A program made the position numbers and the translations under genes. Below, in pieces: positions 9,107 to 16,931 of a DNA stretch of 64,000 nucleotides. Below the pieces are notes generated by a model that was not told where the DNA came from, searched no databases, and worked only from the letters and a program-made list of their open reading frames with translations. Every line of letters starts with the position of its first letter. Positions within the stretch are counted from its first letter, which is position 1. The stretch lies in assembly GCA_020725925.1 (NCBI GenBank), contig DYTN01000001.1, positions 140,116-204,115 on the forward strand, in the 5' to 3' direction. This DNA comes from Methanobacteriota archaeon. GTDB lineage: Archaea; Thermoplasmatota; Thermoplasmata; UBA10834.

Positions 9107-9259
9107 CGGATCCCTTCCCAAGAGGGGTGCGAAAACATGGCGTGATTGAAGAGTAGCTCAAGAGCCGTTCTCTGCATCCCATCCCATGAAGTCCGACATG
9201 TGTCGGACGGACAATAAAATGGACTACTGAGTATATAATACTTGTTTGACCAGATAACC

Positions 9260-10393
9260 CTAGGAAGGGGTCAGCAAGGCCTTGTAGGCCTTGAGCAGAC
9301 CTTCCCTGGAACGCTCCCAGGAATACATCTTCTCGTAGTATTCCCTGCCCCTCTGGCCCATCTGTTCAAGGCCCTTGGTGTCCGCCGCCGCCTTGACGAT
9401 GGCCTCCACGAATGCCGCCTTGCTGTAGGGTATGACGATGCCGCACCCGGCCTCCCCGACCTTCTTCGCGATGTCCAGGCCCTTTGTCGTGACGAGGGGC
9501 CTGCCGACGGCCATCGCGTTTATGATCTTCCCTGGGGTGCCCACGACGTTGTTCGGGTTCTTCGGGTCCATCATGGCAAGGACGAGATCACTGGCCCACG
9601 AGATCCTGAGGGCCTCGTCGGCATCCACCGTCCCTATGAATCTCAGGGCGGAGTTGTGGAGCGACTCCTTCGCGACCAAGGGTTGGAGGGTCCCGCTCCC
9701 GCCCACTATGAGCATGGTTTTCTCGCCCGGCCCGAAGGACGATATGAACTCCTCGATGAACCTGCCTGGCTCGAGCGAGCCGAGGTAGGATATCGTGAAG
9801 CCAATCATGCCATACTTGTCCCTGACTGCCTTCCTGTCGGCGCCTCGGAGGATCGAGGGATCCTGGCTCGTGCTCACGACGAGCGCCCTCTCCATCCTTC
9901 TCAGGGAAAGTTCGTCCGCCAGGGCCTCGCTGACGGTAATGACCGTGTCAGCCCTCCTGGCACACCGCCTCTCCCACAGCCACAATGGCCCGGAGAGCGC
10001 CCCAACTTCATTCTCGATCATCTTCGAGTACAGCTCGTGTGCGTCGTAGAGCAAGGGCTTGCCAGAGAGCCTCGCGATGAGCATGCCCAGTGGCAAGGTG
10101 TCGAAGTCGTGCGCATGCACCACATCGAACCTGAGCCCTCTGCTGGCCTTCAATGCCCTCGACCAGAACCTCGGCAGCCGCCTGAGTATCTTGGTCGGAT
10201 ACCGGGCGGGGCACATGGGCCCGAGCCGGATGATGTGGACCCCGTCCTCATCTGCCTCCCGAGGTCTGCTCTGCTCGCGGTCCCACGCGATCAGCGAGAC
10301 CTCGTACCCCGCACCTCGAAGGGCCCGAGCCTCGGTCAGGACCCGCGGGTCTGGCCTGTAGGGGTTCGATAGCAGCATCAATGTCGAAGGCAT
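9260..10393 (-). CDS. GT4-type glycosyltransferase
   Basis: A 377-residue GT-B fold enzyme. The N-terminal domain begins STLMLLSNPYRPDPRVLTEARAL; a donor-site region follows YLGSLEPGRFIEEF, and the C-terminal part has SWASDLVLAMMDPKNPNNVVGTPGKIINAMAVGRPLV. It should transfer a sugar from an NDP-sugar during surface-glycan assembly, as its neighbours suggest. The ATG at 10393 is preferred to the in-frame ATG at 10429 because a TATA box (10417-10423) lies between them at leaderless spacing. The acceptor and sugar are unknown. Confidence 0.88.
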   Translation of the reverse strand: MPSTLMLLSNPYRPDPRVLTEARALRGAGYEVSLIAWDREQSRPREADEDGVHIIRLGPMCPARYPTKILRRLPRFWSRALKASRGLRFDVVHAHDFDTLPLGMLIARLSGKPLLYDAHELYSKMIENEVGALSGPLWLWERRCARRADTVITVSEALADELSLRRMERALVVSTSQDPSILRGADRKAVRDKYGMIGFTISYLGSLEPGRFIEEFISSFGPGEKTMLIVGGSGTLQPLVAKESLHNSALRFIGTVDADEALRISWASDLVLAMMDPKNPNNVVGTPGKIINAMAVGRPLVTTKGLDIAKKVGEAGCGIVIPYSKAAFVEAIVKAAADTKGLEQMGQRGREYYEKMYSWERSREGLLKAYKALLTPS

Positions 10394-10416
10394 CTTCCGT
10401 GAATCCCCGGACGGGC

Positions 10417-10423
10417 TATAAAA
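10417..10423 (-). promoter_or_regulatory. TATA box of the glycosyltransferase gene
   Basis: TATAAAA on the plus strand (TTTTATA on the coding strand), centred 27 bases from the ATG at 10393. It lies inside the longer open frame, which argues that the longer frame is not the real N-terminus. Confidence 0.6.
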
Positions 10424-10441
10424 TGGCATCCTCGGGCCGCT

Positions 10442-11392
10442 TCAGACCTTGACCACTCGGCCCTCTCTCATGGATCTCTTAGCCGCCTCGATGAGTTCCA
10501 CAGTCCTGACGCCTATCGCGCCGCTGTTCCTTGTCTCGGTCTGCGGACCGCTGAAGGACTTCACGAAATGCACGAGCTCATCTCTTATCGTGTTGTTCGA
10601 GTTGATCAGGATCTCCTTCGTGTACCCGCTCTCGTACACCGTGATCTTCTGGGCAACGGCGTCGATCAGCGCCGACCTCGTCTCCCCCGCGATGAATATC
10701 TGCCTGGTCTTCTTTGGCACGAGCCATGAGATGTTCGCGAGGGAAATCATGCCGTCTTTGAACTTCGAGACGATGTAGGCCGTCTCCTCACCCTCCTTAC
10801 GCCTGAACGGCCCTCCCGTGCAGCTCACCTCTATGGGCCACTGGTCCGTGAGGTAGTTCTGGATGTCGAACATGTGGGGGGCGAGGTCGAACAGCACGTC
10901 CCTGTCAGGGAAGGCCTTCTCGAGGTTGAGCCAGTTGCATTCGATCAGGTAGAGCCTGCCGAAGTAGTTCTCCTTCTTGTTGAGTCGCCGTATCTCTGCC
11001 AAGGCGTTGTTGAACCTGAATATGTGCCCCACGCACAGTGTGAGTCTCTTCTTCTCGGCCAGGCCCACGAGTCCCTTGCCCTCGCGCGAGTCCAGTGTGA
11101 TGGGCTTCTCGATGAGAACGTGCTTGCCCGCTTCGAGGGCGTCCTTACAGACCCTGTAGTGCATCGCGTTCGGGACTGCGATGCACACCGCGTGCAGGTC
11201 CTTCCGTGCCAGGAGCTGTCTGTAGTCGGTGTATCCGTCCTTGATGCCGAATCTCTCGGCGCAGAACTGCAGGTTCTTCTCGTCAAGGTCGGACACCCCC
11301 ACGACGTTGGCATCCTCGACCTTGGTGAACTCGTCCACGAGCTTCTTTCCCCAGTACCCTACGCCTATGACGCCGACATTGTACTTGGCCAT
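10442..11392 (-). CDS. Gfo/Idh/MocA oxidoreductase, probable UDP-GlcNAc-type 3-dehydrogenase (WlbA/WbpB-like)
   Basis: A 316-residue NAD-dependent dehydrogenase. It opens with VGVIGVGYWGKKLVDEF (Rossmann GxGxxG), has LIEKPITLDSREG (the EKP motif with its catalytic-site lysine) and GHIFRFNNALAEI, then DVLFDLAPHMFDI. These features resemble WlbA/WbpB enzymes that oxidise C3 of a UDP-N-acetylhexosuronate so that an aminotransferase can act. The aminotransferase and acetyltransferase genes lie directly upstream on the same strand, which fits that pathway. The substrate is inferred from this trio. Confidence 0.85.
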   Translation of the reverse strand: MAKYNVGVIGVGYWGKKLVDEFTKVEDANVVGVSDLDEKNLQFCAERFGIKDGYTDYRQLLARKDLHAVCIAVPNAMHYRVCKDALEAGKHVLIEKPITLDSREGKGLVGLAEKKRLTLCVGHIFRFNNALAEIRRLNKKENYFGRLYLIECNWLNLEKAFPDRDVLFDLAPHMFDIQNYLTDQWPIEVSCTGGPFRRKEGEETAYIVSKFKDGMISLANISWLVPKKTRQIFIAGETRSALIDAVAQKITVYESGYTKEILINSNNTIRDELVHFVKSFSGPQTETRNSGAIGVRTVELIEAAKRSMREGRVVKV

Positions 11393-11400
11393 GCGAGCAC

Positions 11401-12504
11401 CTACTTCGAGTAGAACTCCTTCACGCAGTCGACCACGTAGCTGATCTGCTCTTGCGTGATGTCAGCGAACATCGGGATGGCGATGACCTCCTTGCAGCAT
11501 TTCTCGGTGATTGGGAGCATCCCCTCCTTGAACCCGAACATCTCCTTGTAGATGGGCTGCAGGTGTATCGGGAGCTCGTAGTTCAAGCCCACACCGACGC
11601 CCTTGCCCTCCAGGAACGCCTTCAGCTCGTAGCGCCTCTTAGTCCTGAGCGTGTAGAGGTGGTAGACCGGGGAGACGTCCTTGGTCGGCCCAGGGGGGAG
11701 CACCAGGTCGCCGACGCCCTTCAGCATCTGATCGTACTGCTTCGCCGCCGCGCGTCTTTTCTCGTTCCACTCGGGCAGCATCTTGAGCTGCTCGAGGCCG
11801 ACTGCCGCATTCGCTGAGTTGAGTCTGTAGGTGTACCCGATGATGTCGTGTTCGTAGTTGCTGCCCTTCTTGCGCCCGCAGTGCCTCATCCTGGTGCAGA
11901 CGTCAACGACCTTATCGTCGTTGGTTGTGATCATGCCGCCGTCGCCGCCGACGTGCATGTTCTTTGTCGGGTAGAACGAGAAGCACCCTGCATGCGCCAG
12001 GTTCCCTGCCTTCCTGCCCTTGTAGACCGCGCCATGTGCCTGGGCTGCATCCTCGACGACCACAAAGTTGTTCTTCTTCGCGATGTCGTTGATCTCGTCC
12101 ATCGCGGCCACGTGGCCATAGAGATGGACCGGTATGACCGCCTTCGTCTTGTTGTCAACGGCAGCCTTCAGCTTCGCTGGGTCGAGGGTGTAGTCCTTCT
12201 CAAGCACGTCCGCGAAGCCCGGAGCCACCCCGAAGGGGACGAACGCGTTCGTGGTCGCGACGAACGACATGGCCGGTGTGACGACCCTGTCCCCCGCCTT
12301 GATGCCGTGGGCCTGCAATGCAAGCTGGAGCGCGGCGGTCCCCGAGTTGACCGCTATCGCATACTTCGATCCGCACATCCTGGCGAAGGCCTCCTCGAAC
12401 TTGAACACGCTCTCTCCGAGCGTGAGCCTCTCGTTCCTCAGGGCGTTCGCAGCGGCCTCGATCATCTTCTCGGTCATGACTGGCGATGCGATTGGAACCT
12501 TCAT
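11401..12504 (-). CDS. DegT/DnrJ/EryC1/StrS family sugar aminotransferase
   Basis: A 367-residue PLP enzyme. It contains YAIAVNSGTAALQLALQAHG (cofactor phosphate site), VVEDAAQAHGAVYKGRKAG, and GCFSFYPTKNMHVGGDGGMI with the Schiff-base lysine. The C-terminal part has HLYTLRTKRR and LPIHLQPIYKEMFG. It should convert a 3-keto (or 4-keto) UDP-sugar to the amino sugar; a 3-amino role fits the adjacent 3-dehydrogenase. The real start is the ATG at 12504, which overlaps the acetyltransferase stop as ATGA; the open frame upstream is inside that gene. Only eight bases separate it from the downstream oxidoreductase. Confidence 0.9.
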   Translation of the reverse strand: MKVPIASPVMTEKMIEAAANALRNERLTLGESVFKFEEAFARMCGSKYAIAVNSGTAALQLALQAHGIKAGDRVVTPAMSFVATTNAFVPFGVAPGFADVLEKDYTLDPAKLKAAVDNKTKAVIPVHLYGHVAAMDEINDIAKKNNFVVVEDAAQAHGAVYKGRKAGNLAHAGCFSFYPTKNMHVGGDGGMITTNDDKVVDVCTRMRHCGRKKGSNYEHDIIGYTYRLNSANAAVGLEQLKMLPEWNEKRRAAAKQYDQMLKGVGDLVLPPGPTKDVSPVYHLYTLRTKRRYELKAFLEGKGVGVGLNYELPIHLQPIYKEMFGFKEGMLPITEKCCKEVIAIPMFADITQEQISYVVDCVKEFYSK

Positions 12505-12995
12505 CTCTTGCCCCTCTTGCTCTTCCGCTTCTTCGTGCCGGGTCCTCTCGAGCCTATCCTCTTCGCGGGGATCCCCGCGACGATGGTATTGGCCGGGACG
12601 TCTTTGGTCACCACGGCCCCCGCACCCACCAGGGCGTTCTCCCCTATGGTCACGCCGCAGACTATCGTTGCGTTGGCGCCTATGGACGCTCCCTTCTTGA
12701 CGAATGTCGGGACGACTTCCCATTCGCCAACGGCTTTCGGGATCTTGTCATTGGTGAAGCAGGCATGCGGCCCGATGAACACCTCGTCCTCAACCGTGAC
12801 TCCTGAGGGGATGAATGCGAAGGCCTCGATCTTGCATCTGTCGCCGATCGTCACCCCGCGCTGTATCTCCGCGTACGCGGCGATCTTGCAGTCCTTGCCT
12901 ATCTTGCAGCCGTACAGGTTCACGTAGTCGCGCACGATGGTGTTCTCATCGATTTGCGCGTCCTCTATCCTGTAGTACTTGGCCAACAGCTTCAA
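12501..12995 (-). CDS. Left-handed beta-helix acetyltransferase (WbpD/WlbB-like)
   Basis: About 164 residues, mostly hexapeptide repeats: YGCKIGKDCKIAAYAEIQRG, TIGDRCKIEAFAFIPSG, ASIGANATIVCGVTIG, ending TIVAGIPAKRIGSRG. This pattern matches WbpD/WlbB-type N-acetyltransferases that acetylate the new 3-amino group of UDP-sugars. No ATG is available. The TTG at 12995, eight bases after a GAGG, gives an N-terminus that aligns with the first beta-helix coil. A TATA-like ATTATA (13031-13036) lies 39 bases upstream, so the start is uncertain. The C-terminus is strongly basic (KKRKSKRGKR). It overlaps the aminotransferase by four bases. Confidence 0.82.
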   Translation of the reverse strand: MKLLAKYYRIEDAQIDENTIVRDYVNLYGCKIGKDCKIAAYAEIQRGVTIGDRCKIEAFAFIPSGVTVEDEVFIGPHACFTNDKIPKAVGEWEVVPTFVKKGASIGANATIVCGVTIGENALVGAGAVVTKDVPANTIVAGIPAKRIGSRGPGTKKRKSKRGKR

Positions 12996-13078
12996 GTCAG
13001 ACGCCTCTGGCAGCAGAATCCCGACGCGGCTATAATATGCTATTGCAGCTGGCGCCTTCGCTGTCAGTCGCGCCTGGC

Positions 13079-13939
13079 TCAGTGCTTCTTGTCCGCAAGC
13101 CCGCCAACGCCCTTGAGCTCGGCCGCGAGGTCCGTTCTCTCCATGCTGAGCGTGATGGTTGCCTTGACCCAATCGGCCTTGCTGCCTATGTCGAACCGTC
13201 TCCCCTTGAACTTCAGGCCGTACAGCCCGTTCTTGCGGCACAGGAGGCGCATCGCGTCGGTGAGCTGGTACTCCCCGCCCTTGCCCGGGCCGATCTTCTC
13301 GAGGAACGAGAATATCTCAGGCCTGAACACGTACCTGCCTATTATCGCGAGGTCCGACGGGGCCTCCTCGGGAGAGGGCTTCTCCACGAGGTCCTCGACC
13401 CTGTAGATCTCGTCCTTGACCCTCTTGCCCCTGATGACACCGTACCTGTGCAGCTTGGACCTCGGGACCTGCTCCACGCCGACGACTGATGTTCCCGTGT
13501 CCTCAAACACTTCGACGAGCTGGCCTATGCATGGCCTGTCGTTCACGACGATGTCATCCCCGAGCATGACCGCGAAGGGCTCGTTCCCCACGTGCTTCTT
13601 GGCGCACAGGATCGCGTGCCCGAGCCCGAGCTGCTCCTTCTGGCGGATGTAGAAGATGTCGGCCATCGAGGCTATCCTCTGCACCTCGGAGAGGGCCTCC
13701 GAGTTGCCGCTCTCCCTGAGCTTGTGCTCAAGCTCGTACGACTTGTCGAAGTGGTCCTCTATGGCCCTCTTGCCCCTGCCTGTGATGATGATGATGTCCG
13801 TCATGCCCGACGCGACGGCCTCCTCGACCACGTACTGTATCGCGGGTTTGTCGACCACGGGCAACATCTCCTTTGGCTGCGCCTTGGTCGCCGGCAGGAA
13901 CCGTAGCCCGAGGCCCGCCGCGGGTATGACGACCTTCAT
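13079..13939 (-). CDS. galU: UTP--glucose-1-phosphate uridylyltransferase
   Basis: A 286-residue enzyme. It begins MKVVIPAAGLGLRFLPATKA, followed by PKEMLPVVDKPAIQYVVEEA, EQLGLGHAILCAKKHVG and FAVMLGDDIV; these are classic GalU motifs for UTP binding and the UDP-glucose product site. It supplies UDP-glucose for the divergent UDP-sugar dehydrogenase and the glycosyltransferases. The ATG at 13939 is preferred over the upstream frame because of strict homology and a TATA box (13964-13970) 28 bases away. It is divergent from the dehydrogenase gene with 97 bases between. Confidence 0.94.
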   Translation of the reverse strand: MKVVIPAAGLGLRFLPATKAQPKEMLPVVDKPAIQYVVEEAVASGMTDIIIITGRGKRAIEDHFDKSYELEHKLRESGNSEALSEVQRIASMADIFYIRQKEQLGLGHAILCAKKHVGNEPFAVMLGDDIVVNDRPCIGQLVEVFEDTGTSVVGVEQVPRSKLHRYGVIRGKRVKDEIYRVEDLVEKPSPEEAPSDLAIIGRYVFRPEIFSFLEKIGPGKGGEYQLTDAMRLLCRKNGLYGLKFKGRRFDIGSKADWVKATITLSMERTDLAAELKGVGGLADKKH

Positions 13940-13963
13940 CGTCCGATTGAACGGCTGGTGTGG

Positions 13964-14013
13964 ATATAATCCTTTGCTGGCATGCCAGTGCCGATTGACG
14001 GAAGGGTTATTAT
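13964..14013. promoter_or_regulatory. Divergent promoter pair for galU and the UDP-sugar dehydrogenase
   Basis: The 97-base gap between the two start codons holds two TATA-like boxes. ATATAAT at 13964-13970 serves galU on the minus strand (28 bases to its ATG), and TTATTAT at 14007-14013 serves the dehydrogenase on the plus strand (27 bases to its ATG). Both spacings predict leaderless messages. Confidence 0.6.
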
Positions 14014-14036
14014 GGCCCCTGCCAGTTCCGAGGCAT

Positions 14037-15356
14037 ATGAAGGTCTGCGTCATCGGAGCGGGATATGTCGGCCTCGCCACGGGCGTCATGTTCGCCAAGC
14101 TCGGGCACGATGTTGTCTGCGCCGACATAGACAGGGCACGAGTCAAGCTCGTGAACTCGGGAAGGCTGCCCTTCCACGAGCCCCCTCTCGAGAAGGAGCT
14201 CGCAAAAGCCGTCAGGAACGGCTTGCTCTCTGCCACGACAGATGACGTCTCGGCGGCGAGGTCCGCGAAGGTCATCTTCATCTGCGTGCAGACGCCGTCG
14301 CTTCCTTCCGGGAAGATAGATGTCGGGCCGGTGAAGGCGGCCAGCAGGGCCGCAGCAAGGGCCCTCCGATCCGCAGACGACTACAAGGTCGTCGTCGTGA
14401 AGAGCACCGTCGTTCCATCCACCACGGACTCCGTCGTGAAGTCGATCCTTGAGAGACGTTCGGGCAGAATCGCAGGGCGGGACTTCGGCCTCTGCATGAA
14501 CCCCGAGTTCCTGCAGGAGGGCTCCGCGCTCAAGGACAGCATGGAACCTTCCAGGATCGTTGTCGGTTCCGAGGAGAGGCGCGCAGCCGACCTGCTCATG
14601 AAGCTCTATGCTCCTATCAAAGCCCCGAAGGTCCGCACGGACCTTCGCTCAGCGGAGATGATCAAGTACGCCTCCAACACGTTCCTCGCGACGAAGATAT
14701 CCTTCGCCAACGAGGTCGCGAACATGTGCGTGCGATTCGGCATCGACTCGGATGCCGTGCTCCGGGCCGCCGGGCTCGATCCGAGGATAGGCCCATTGTT
14801 CCTCAAGCCCGGCCTTGGCTTCGGAGGCAGCTGTCTGCCGAAAGACGTGAAGGCGCTCAGGGACAAGGCGAAGAGAGAAGGCTACAGCTCGAAGCTGCTC
14901 TCCGCGCTCTTGGCGATCAACGAGCAGCAACCTCTCGAGGGTGTGAGGCTGCTTGAGGAAGCCCTCGGGGGGCTCAAGGGCAAGAGAGTCGCCGTGCTCG
15001 GCCTCGCCTTCAAAGGGGGCGTGGACGACATCAGAGAGACGCGGGCCGTCCCGCTGATAACCCAGCTCCTTGCGAAAGGCGCCAAGGTGGTCGCCTTCGA
15101 CCCGATGGCCATGCCCAACTTCATCAAGGTCATGCCCACGATCGAATACTCCTCCTCCGCAGCCGAGTGCCTCAAGGGGGCCGACGGGTGCATCATACAG
15201 GCGGATTGGCCCGAGTTCAGGAGGCTGGGCAAGAAGGACTTCAGCAGGATGCGCACGCCCGTCGTCGTGGACGGCAGGAGATGCCTCGATCCCGAAGCCG
15301 TGGCGAGAGCAGGGGGAAGGTACCTCGGCATCGGGTACGGCCGCTCGCCCGGATGA
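14037..15356 (+). CDS. UDP-glucose / UDP-GlcNAc 6-dehydrogenase family enzyme
   Basis: A 439-residue enzyme. It begins MKVCVIGAGYVGLATGVMFA (Rossmann NAD site), contains VVVKSTVVPSTTD, the NPEFLQEGSA motif, and KPGLGFGGSCLPKDVKAL with the catalytic cysteine. The C-terminal domain has VLGLAFKGGVDDIRETRA. It oxidises a UDP-sugar to the uronic acid. With GalU next door UDP-glucose is a natural substrate; the WlbA-like trio makes UDP-GlcNAc a plausible alternative. The ATG at 14037 is set by homology and by the TATA box 27 bases upstream. Confidence 0.93.
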   Translation: MKVCVIGAGYVGLATGVMFAKLGHDVVCADIDRARVKLVNSGRLPFHEPPLEKELAKAVRNGLLSATTDDVSAARSAKVIFICVQTPSLPSGKIDVGPVKAASRAAARALRSADDYKVVVVKSTVVPSTTDSVVKSILERRSGRIAGRDFGLCMNPEFLQEGSALKDSMEPSRIVVGSEERRAADLLMKLYAPIKAPKVRTDLRSAEMIKYASNTFLATKISFANEVANMCVRFGIDSDAVLRAAGLDPRIGPLFLKPGLGFGGSCLPKDVKALRDKAKREGYSSKLLSALLAINEQQPLEGVRLLEEALGGLKGKRVAVLGLAFKGGVDDIRETRAVPLITQLLAKGAKVVAFDPMAMPNFIKVMPTIEYSSSAAECLKGADGCIIQADWPEFRRLGKKDFSRMRTPVVVDGRRCLDPEAVARAGGRYLGIGYGRSPG

Positions 15357-15416
15357 CGAGCCAGCAAGGCTGCAAATCATAATATCGTGCAAACGGTCTC
15401 CAGAGGGACAACCGGT

Positions 15417-16250
15417 ATGAAGATCAGCATAGTCCTCAACCTGCTCAACGAGGCGAAGCACATAAGGGACCTCCTGGACAGCCTCGTGGTCCAGGAGCCC
15501 CCGTTCGAGATCATCGTCGTCGATGCCGGCAGCTGGGACGGGACGGTCGAGACCGTGAAGAGGTACATGCAGAAGCACCCTGAGATACAGCTCTTCCACA
15601 AGCCGGGGAGCAGGGGCGAGAGCACCAACTTCGGCATCATAAAGGCGAAGGCAGATGTCATCGCAACGACCGGCGGGGACTGCATAGCCAACCCGTTTTG
15701 GCTCAAGGAGCTCAGGGAGACGCTCAGGAGCTACGACATAGCTGCTGGCAAGACCATAAACATCGGATATCACGCGTTTCAGGAACTCGAGCGCGTGGAG
15801 CTGTACCACAGGGGCATGGACATATCGTACCCGAGCGGGAACATGGCCTGGCACAGGAAGGTTTTGGACGACGTTGTGGGGTTCGACCCCTGGTTCGTCA
15901 CCGCGGAGGACATAGACCTCAACTACAGGGCGGTCGAGAAGGGCTACAGGCTGGGGTACAACGAAGAGGCCATCGTCTACCACCGCATGAAGGAGGGCTT
16001 CATGAAGTTCTTCAAGCAGGCCTTCTGGAACGGGTGGGGTCGGAAGCAGCTGACCATGAAGCACGGCCGGCTCTGGGGGAGCTACAAGCCTCAGAGGCTC
16101 CTGGAGACCAGCAAATCGCTCTGGGCCGTCGCCCGGCTGCTGTTTGCGGTCCTCGGCTATCTGATGTGCAAGTTCTACGAGAAGTCGCCCTATGCCCTGC
16201 CCGCCGAGAAGCGCGTGAAGCGGTTCAGGTTTGTATTCCCGGGGAGGTGA
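15417..16250 (+). CDS. GT2 glycosyltransferase
   Basis: A 277-residue GT-A enzyme. It begins MKISIVLNLLNEAKHIRDLL, has EIIVVDAGSWDGTVETV (nucleotide site) and TTGGDCIANPFWLKEL in place of a DxD-type metal site, then GNMAWHRKVLDDVVGFDPWF and TAEDIDLNYRAVEKGYRLG with the ED acceptor-side motif. A hydrophobic stretch near residue 240 suggests membrane attachment. The ATG at 15417 is preferred over the GTG at 15387 because homologues start here. The stop overlaps the next glycosyltransferase start, so the two are coupled. Confidence 0.88.
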   Translation: MKISIVLNLLNEAKHIRDLLDSLVVQEPPFEIIVVDAGSWDGTVETVKRYMQKHPEIQLFHKPGSRGESTNFGIIKAKADVIATTGGDCIANPFWLKELRETLRSYDIAAGKTINIGYHAFQELERVELYHRGMDISYPSGNMAWHRKVLDDVVGFDPWFVTAEDIDLNYRAVEKGYRLGYNEEAIVYHRMKEGFMKFFKQAFWNGWGRKQLTMKHGRLWGSYKPQRLLETSKSLWAVARLLFAVLGYLMCKFYEKSPYALPAEKRVKRFRFVFPGR

Positions 16251-16927
16251 TCGCTCTGGCCGGAGGAAGGGTGTCCGTCATCATACCGACGATGAACGAG
16301 GAAGAGAGCATCGGACTCGTGATTGACGAGGTGAAGTCGGCGCTCGGGCCGATGCTGCTCGAGGTGCTCGTGGTCGACACGGACTCGAAGGACCGGACAA
16401 GGGAGATCGCGGCCGGCAAAGGAGCGACTGTCGTCGACGAGCCGAGGCGTGGGTATGGGCGGGCCTACAAGACGGGATTCGAGAAGGCGTCTGGGGAAAT
16501 CATCGCCACGCTCGACGCCGACATGACCTATCCCGCATCTGACATCCCGAAGCTGGTTGGGATGCTCGATGACCAGAAGCTCGACTTCATCACGACGAAC
16601 AGGTTCGCCAACATGGAGAAGGGCGCGATGGGGGCGAAGCACAGGTTCGGTAACTGGGTGCTCTCCGCGACTGCTCGGACCCTCTTCAGGGTCAAGGTCA
16701 GGGACTCTCAGAGCGGGATGTGGGTCTTCAGGCGGGCCATTCTGAAGGATCTGGTGCTAGAGAGCGACCATATGGCCCTCTCCGAGGAGATCAAGATCGA
16801 GGCCTTTAGGAACGTCAGGGCGGCCGAGGTCCCGATCAGATACCGCGCGCGTATGGGGGACGTGAAGCTGAGCAGCTGGCGGGACGGGAGCGGCAATCTC
16901 AAGTATCTCCTCAAGAAGAGGTTCTGA
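16247..16927 (+). CDS. GT2 glycosyltransferase, dolichyl-phosphate sugar synthase-like
   Basis: About 226 residues. It contains VSVIIPTMNEEESIGLVIDE, LEVLVVDTDSKDRTREIA, ATVVDEPRRGYGRAYKTGFE and the metal site TLDADMTYPASDIPKL, a set typical of dolichyl-phosphate glucose/mannose synthases and related GT2 enzymes. It later has QSGMWVFRRAIL. It probably loads a sugar onto a lipid carrier or growing glycan. The GTG at 16247 overlaps the previous stop (GTGA); a second GTG at 16271 after a GGAGGAAGG site is an equally possible start and would remove eight residues. Confidence 0.85.
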   Translation: MIALAGGRVSVIIPTMNEEESIGLVIDEVKSALGPMLLEVLVVDTDSKDRTREIAAGKGATVVDEPRRGYGRAYKTGFEKASGEIIATLDADMTYPASDIPKLVGMLDDQKLDFITTNRFANMEKGAMGAKHRFGNWVLSATARTLFRVKVRDSQSGMWVFRRAILKDLVLESDHMALSEEIKIEAFRNVRAAEVPIRYRARMGDVKLSSWRDGSGNLKYLLKKRF

Positions 16928-16931
16928 GGGC

